Assembly (NCBI GenBank): GCA_020631735.1
Contig: CM036223.1
Location: 9,462,191 to 9,526,190, forward strand
Direction of reading: 5' to 3'
DNA length: 64,000 nucleotides
Source: Saccharum officinarum
Taxonomy: Eukaryota > Streptophyta > Magnoliopsida > Poales > Poaceae
Each line of letters begins with the position of its first letter. Position 1 is the first letter of the stretch. Below are positions 60,788 to 64,000 of this stretch, piece by piece. The translations under genes were made by a program, and so were the position numbers. The notes under the pieces are model-generated. The model had not been told where the DNA came from. It saw only the letters and a list, made by a program, of their open reading frames with translations, and did not search any database.

Positions 60788-61232
60788 TGACCGGACGCTG
60801 CACCGGATGCGGTCATGGTTTGACCAGACGCGTCCGGTCAGTTCAACGCAGCAGTCAGGCGCGCGGGTGTTAGGGTTTGCAACCGGCGCGTCCGGTCACT
60901 TGCGGGACCGGCGCGTCCGGTCAGGCGCCCAGAGGGAACTAAAGTTCGCAATGTCGATCGGACGCGCGGCGCGTCCGGTCACATGTGATCGGACGCGTCC
61001 GGTCATTGAGGGAGCCTACTGGACTCCAACCGTACGCTGGCACTGTCGCATCCGGTCGTTGTTTGGGGCACGTCCGGTCCTTGCTTCGTGGGGGCGCGGT
61101 ACTGTGCGATCAGCGCGTCCGGTCGGTTGGGCGGTACGTCCGGTCGTTGCTTTTGACCGTTGGCGCAGAGACCGTTGGAGGATCGGACACGGTTGAGCGC
61201 GTCCGGTCAGTTTCGACCGGCGTGTCTGGTCG
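60788..61232 (+). promoter_or_regulatory. CpG-rich dispersed motif cluster in 3' LTR of C
   Basis: The better-preserved partner of the 5' cluster, with about eleven copies of GCGTCCGGTC-like sequence at irregular spacing. One site at about 60988-61005 is a near-perfect palindrome centred on ACGCGT. Confidence 0.6.
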
Positions 61233-61284
61233 TCCCGAAAAACATCCAGTGAAGGGGTACAATGGCTCTATTTGTTGGGATGCT

Positions 61285-61292
61285 TATAAATA
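61285..61292 (+). promoter_or_regulatory. Candidate TATA box, 3' LTR of C
   Basis: Same TATAAATA sequence and context as in the 5' LTR. Confidence 0.65.
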
Positions 61293-62211
61293 CTTGTTGG
61301 CCGGCCCTTGGGGAGGTCTCTCGTGATTTCTAACACTCTTGTGCATCCTTTGAGCTAGAGCTTCTCTCTTCCACTCATCTCTCTTGCTTGATTGCAAATC
61401 TAAGTGAGATTGAGTGATCCCAAAGTGCATTGCATAGCTTGAGGGCATCTAGTGGCACTTGTGGGTGGTTTAGCCGGTAGATTTCTTGTTACTCTTGGAG
61501 AGTACCGCTCCTAGCCGGCTTGGAGATTGTTGGAGGCGTTGGCGAGAGAAGGAGATTGTTCTTGGCCACCTCCGGTTGATTGTAAGAGGTTCTTGTGCTT
61601 TCCTCGGCGGAGCGCCAAAAGCAACTCTAGTGGATTGCACGTGTCATTGAGTTACCTCACTTGATAGTGGTGTCTTGCGGTGCCTTGCGGGGCGTGCCTT
61701 GAGGGGCAAGTGACTTGAGGGTCACACCGAGAAACCATCTAAGTGTTGGTCGACACAACCGGTGACGTAGCTTGTCGGTGCACAAGTGAACACCGGGTGA
61801 ACAAAAATATTGTGTCTCTTGTCTCCCAGTGATTGGTCTTCATATTGTGTTGTTGTCAATATTGATTGATTGTATATCATCTTGGTGATTGGCAACATTT
61901 CACTCCACCGTCGGTATAAGATTCACTATCCTCTCTCTTGATTTACATTTACTAGATTACCTTGTGTAGCTCTAGTAGTAGCTTTGCTAGTAGTGTTGTT
62001 AGCTTGCTCACTAGTGTAAAATTAGTGACATAGCCCTTGTGTGAACTAGAGATTATAATCTACTAGACTTGTGGATAGGAGGCTTGCATCACAACCGTAG
62101 GCTAAGCAAAACTCGCTTTGCGCCGTTTGTTATTCTAACAAGTTTGCTTAGTGGCTTGTGTAGGATTTTTTATAGGCTATTCACCCCTCTCTAGCCATCT
62201 AGGACCTTATA

Positions 62212-62216
62212 GCAGC
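62212..62216. repeat. Target-site duplication of C, right copy (GCAGC)
   Basis: An exact second copy after the LTR end GGACCTTATA. Confidence 0.92.
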
Positions 62217-62346
62217 GGTAGTGCTGTTCGTGAGCCCGGTAGTGCTGCTCGAGCGATAGTGCCGCTCTAGAACTGACATCATTTTTCGAGTTTTATTTTA
62301 AACAGGCCTATTCATCCCCCCTCTACGTGACATCAAGGTCCTTTCA
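62217..62346 (+). mobile_element. Element D: solo LTR, right part
   Basis: The last 130 bp of the solo LTR lie after the right target copy of C and end ...AAGGTCCTTTCA. This tail resembles the LTR tail of C (a run of C, CTCTA, then GGACCTTACA), which supports a related Copia family. Confidence 0.8.
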
Positions 62347-62351
62347 CATAG
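62347..62351. repeat. Target-site duplication of D, right copy (CATAG)
   Basis: Follows the LTR end CCTTTCA and differs from the left copy by a single transition. Confidence 0.85.
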
Positions 62352-63361
62352 GAGACTAGGTCATTTGAACTTTGACTTACTAGCTAGGTTGAGCTCACTT
62401 GACTTAATCCGATGATTGCCTAAGTTGAAATTTGAGAAGGATTTGGAGTGCCACCCTTGTCGTCATGGGAACATGGTTGCCGCTTCTCACCCTCCTATGA
62501 ATCAAGTCATGACCAAGGGACTCGGCGAGCTACTTCACATGGACACAATTGGTCTAGCTTGGGTTCGATCAGAGGGAGGGAAGTGGTATGTTCTAGTGAT
62601 TATGGATCATTTTTCTCGCTACTCTTGGGTGTTCTTGATGGAGAGTAAGGATGAGGCTTTTTCACATGCTCGGGATTTGATTCTTTGGTTGCAAAATGAG
62701 TTTCCTAAGAATGCCATGAGAGCAATTTACAGTGACAATGTCACAGAATTCAAGAATACTCATTTTGAAACCTTTTGTGCTTCTTTGGGCCTCGAGCATC
62801 AGTTTTCCTCTCCTTATGTCCCCCAACAAAATGGTGTTGTTGAGCGCAAGAATTGGACCCTTGTTGAGATGGCCAAGACGATGCTTGATGAGCATAGGAC
62901 TCCTAGGAAATATTGGACCAAAGCAATCAACACAACTTGCCATGTTTCTAATCACATTTTCCTTCAAGCTTTCTTGAAGAAGACTTCTTATGTGTTACGA
63001 TTCAGACGACCACCCAAGGTAAGCCACTTTAGGGTGTTTGGATGTAAGTGCTTCATCCTAAAACAAGGTAATTTGGACAAATTCGAGTCCAGGTCTTTCA
63101 ATGGTATCTTTCTTGGTTATGCTTCTCACTTTCATGCATATCGTGTACTTAATCTTGAAGCTAACCGAGTTGTGGAGACTTGTGAAGTCACTTTCGACGA
63201 AACTATGCCTTGTTCGTCTCCTGTCTTTGAAACTACAGGTGATTAGGAGATTGGTGAGAGCATCTTTGTTGAGGAGGATGAGGAAGATGCCGATTGGGGT
63301 GATCCTCAGTTGACTCCTCTGGCTACCCTTCTCGAGTCTGCAACGACAACTTTGGCTCATG
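62347..63361 (+). pseudogene. Element E integrase
   Basis: After the right target copy of D, the frame resumes R-R-L-G-H and reaches a stop near 62413. It is then open from 62416 to 63246 (276 codons). The zinc region ends C-H-P-C-R-H-G. Catalytic residues sit in L-H-M-D, Y-S-D-N and V-V-E-R-K-N, and the F-G-C-K-C motif follows the core. A stop at 63244-63246 interrupts the linker towards RT, which continues in frame to about 63360. Confidence 0.88.
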
Positions 63362-64000
63362 GACCATGTTTATAAACTCCACAAAGCCTTGTATGGTTTG
63401 AAACAAGCCCCAAGAGCTTGGTATGAGCGTTTGAAAGCCTTCTTGCTTGCTAAGGGTTTTAAGATGGGTTCTGTTGATAAAACTTTGTTTCTCCTCAAGT
63501 AAGGCACTAACAATCTCTTGGTTCAGATATATGTGGATGATATCATTTTTGGTGGCTCTTCACAAGCACTTGTTGCCAAGTTTTCAAAGACTATGAGCAA
63601 GGAATTTGAGATGAGCATGATGGGAAAATTGACGTTCTTTCTCGGGTTGCAAATCAAGCAAACCCGAGAAGGGACGTTCATGCACCAAGGCAAGTACACC
63701 AAGGATCTCCTAAAGAAGTTTGATATGGGCGAGGCCAAGCTTCTTTCAACGCCCATGTCGACCACAATGGCCCTAGATGAGGACAAAGAAGGAGAAGCTG
63801 TGGACCAGAAGGAGTACTGAAGCATGATCTGGTCTTTGCTGTACATGACGACGACAAGACCAGACATCCAGTTCGTGGTCTATTTGTGTGCGCACTTTCA
63901 GTCTTCACCGCGCACATCTCATCGTCAAGCCATCAAGCGGATCATGAGGTACCTTCGTTCCACATCCGAGTTTGGTCTTTGGTTTTCGGCCTCCTCCTCT
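63362..64000 (+). pseudogene. Element E reverse transcriptase C-terminal part and RNase H start
   Basis: The frame resumes at H-V-Y-K-L-H-K-A-L-Y-G-L-K-Q-A-P-R-A-W-Y, shifted by one from the integrase frame. The N-terminal RT region expected before this motif is absent, so a deletion joins the integrase linker to mid-RT at about 63361. The polymerase motif Y-V-D-D-I-I-F-G is at about 63530. Stops occur near 63500 and at 63818-63820. The window ends in the RNase H domain after R-Y-L-R-S-T. Confidence 0.88.

Larger units (their letters stand above)
43045..62211 (+). mobile_element. Element C: SIRE/Maximus-type Ty1/Copia element, plus strand, split by element B
   Basis: Two 2.2-kb LTRs, PBS, long gag, protease, integrase, RT, RNase H and PPT occur in Copia order (integrase before RT). 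Without the nested element B the element is about 10.8 kb, typical for SIRE relatives. The gag frame is long and ends with a second CCHC knuckle. Several dozen LTR differences, many at CpG positions, indicate an older insertion than element A. Many nonsense codons, a one-base frameshift and the insertion of B make it inactive. Confidence 0.93.
60017..62211 (+). repeat. Element C 3' LTR (2,195 bp)
   Basis: Starts TGAAAGTCCC after the polypurine tract and ends GGACCTTATA, where the final dinucleotide has changed from CA to TA. The motif cluster is at 60788-61232 and the TATA box at 61285-61292. Confidence 0.93.
40521..64000 (+). mobile_element. Element E: old Ty1/Copia element, interrupted, continues past the window
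   Basis: Two pieces on the plus strand belong to one Copia pol: protease and pre-integrase (40521-40919) and integrase, RT and RNase H (62347-64000). The reading frame ...L-W-K-W-H at 40899-40917 continues as R-R-L-G-H at 62350 once the insertion D and its target copy are removed. The gag end is missing because F interrupts the protease start. No LTR of E is visible. It is the outermost layer of the nest on this side and carries many stops and an internal deletion. Confidence 0.85.

Noticed and set aside
1..64000. Bacterial, viral or defence-system locus
   Set aside because: All coding signal belongs to plant LTR retrotransposons; no other gene family is recognisable.

Overview
This window is plant nuclear DNA made almost entirely of LTR retrotransposons and a long tandem array. 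I see no host protein-coding gene, rRNA, tRNA or CRISPR array. The chromodomain Ty3/Gypsy (Tekay/Del type) and SIRE/Maximus-type Ty1/Copia families, with very long LTRs and tRNA-iMet primer sites, point to a large grass genome (Poaceae, perhaps an Andropogoneae or other panicoid). The species is not determinable by reading alone.

Layout, left to right. (1) 1-7713 and 18171-37309: one tandem array of a roughly 1,086-bp unit, about 25 copies, probably continuing off the left edge. (2) 7714-18165: a minus-strand Gypsy element (element A) inserted into the array with a GGAGT target duplication. It has 2.72-kb LTRs, an extra ORF upstream of gag, a gag-protease ORF with nonsense codons, no reverse transcriptase, an RNase H stub and an open integrase with a C-terminal chromodomain. 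(3) 37310-40520: unique sequence ending in GGGTGTTACA, read as the rest of the Gypsy-type LTR (F) inside which the array expanded. (4) 40521-40919 and 62347-64000: two pieces of an old plus-strand Copia element (E) that F interrupts in the protease domain. (5) 40920-43044 plus 62217-62346: a solo LTR (D, about 2.26 kb) inserted into E between protease and integrase. (6) 43045-62211: a SIRE-type Copia element (C) inside D, with 2.2-kb LTRs. (7) 48117-56453: a non-autonomous Gypsy-like element (B) with 3.5-kb LTRs and only 1.3 kb of non-coding interior, inserted inside the integrase of C.

The nesting order is supported by target-site duplications: GAAGT for B, GCAGC for C, CACAG/CATAG for D, GGAGT for A. 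Elements A and B share PBS, PPT, a hairpin beside the PPT, LTR termini and a roughly 290-bp LTR core, so B was probably moved by proteins of an A-like relative. All coding regions are damaged, mostly by nonsense codons that fit C-to-T decay of methylated DNA, by internal deletions, or by later insertions.

The most unusual points are the array that appears to be an expanded piece of an LTR, and the upstream ORF of element A, whose first 14 codons read like the tail of histone H3 in an element whose integrase ends in a chromodomain.
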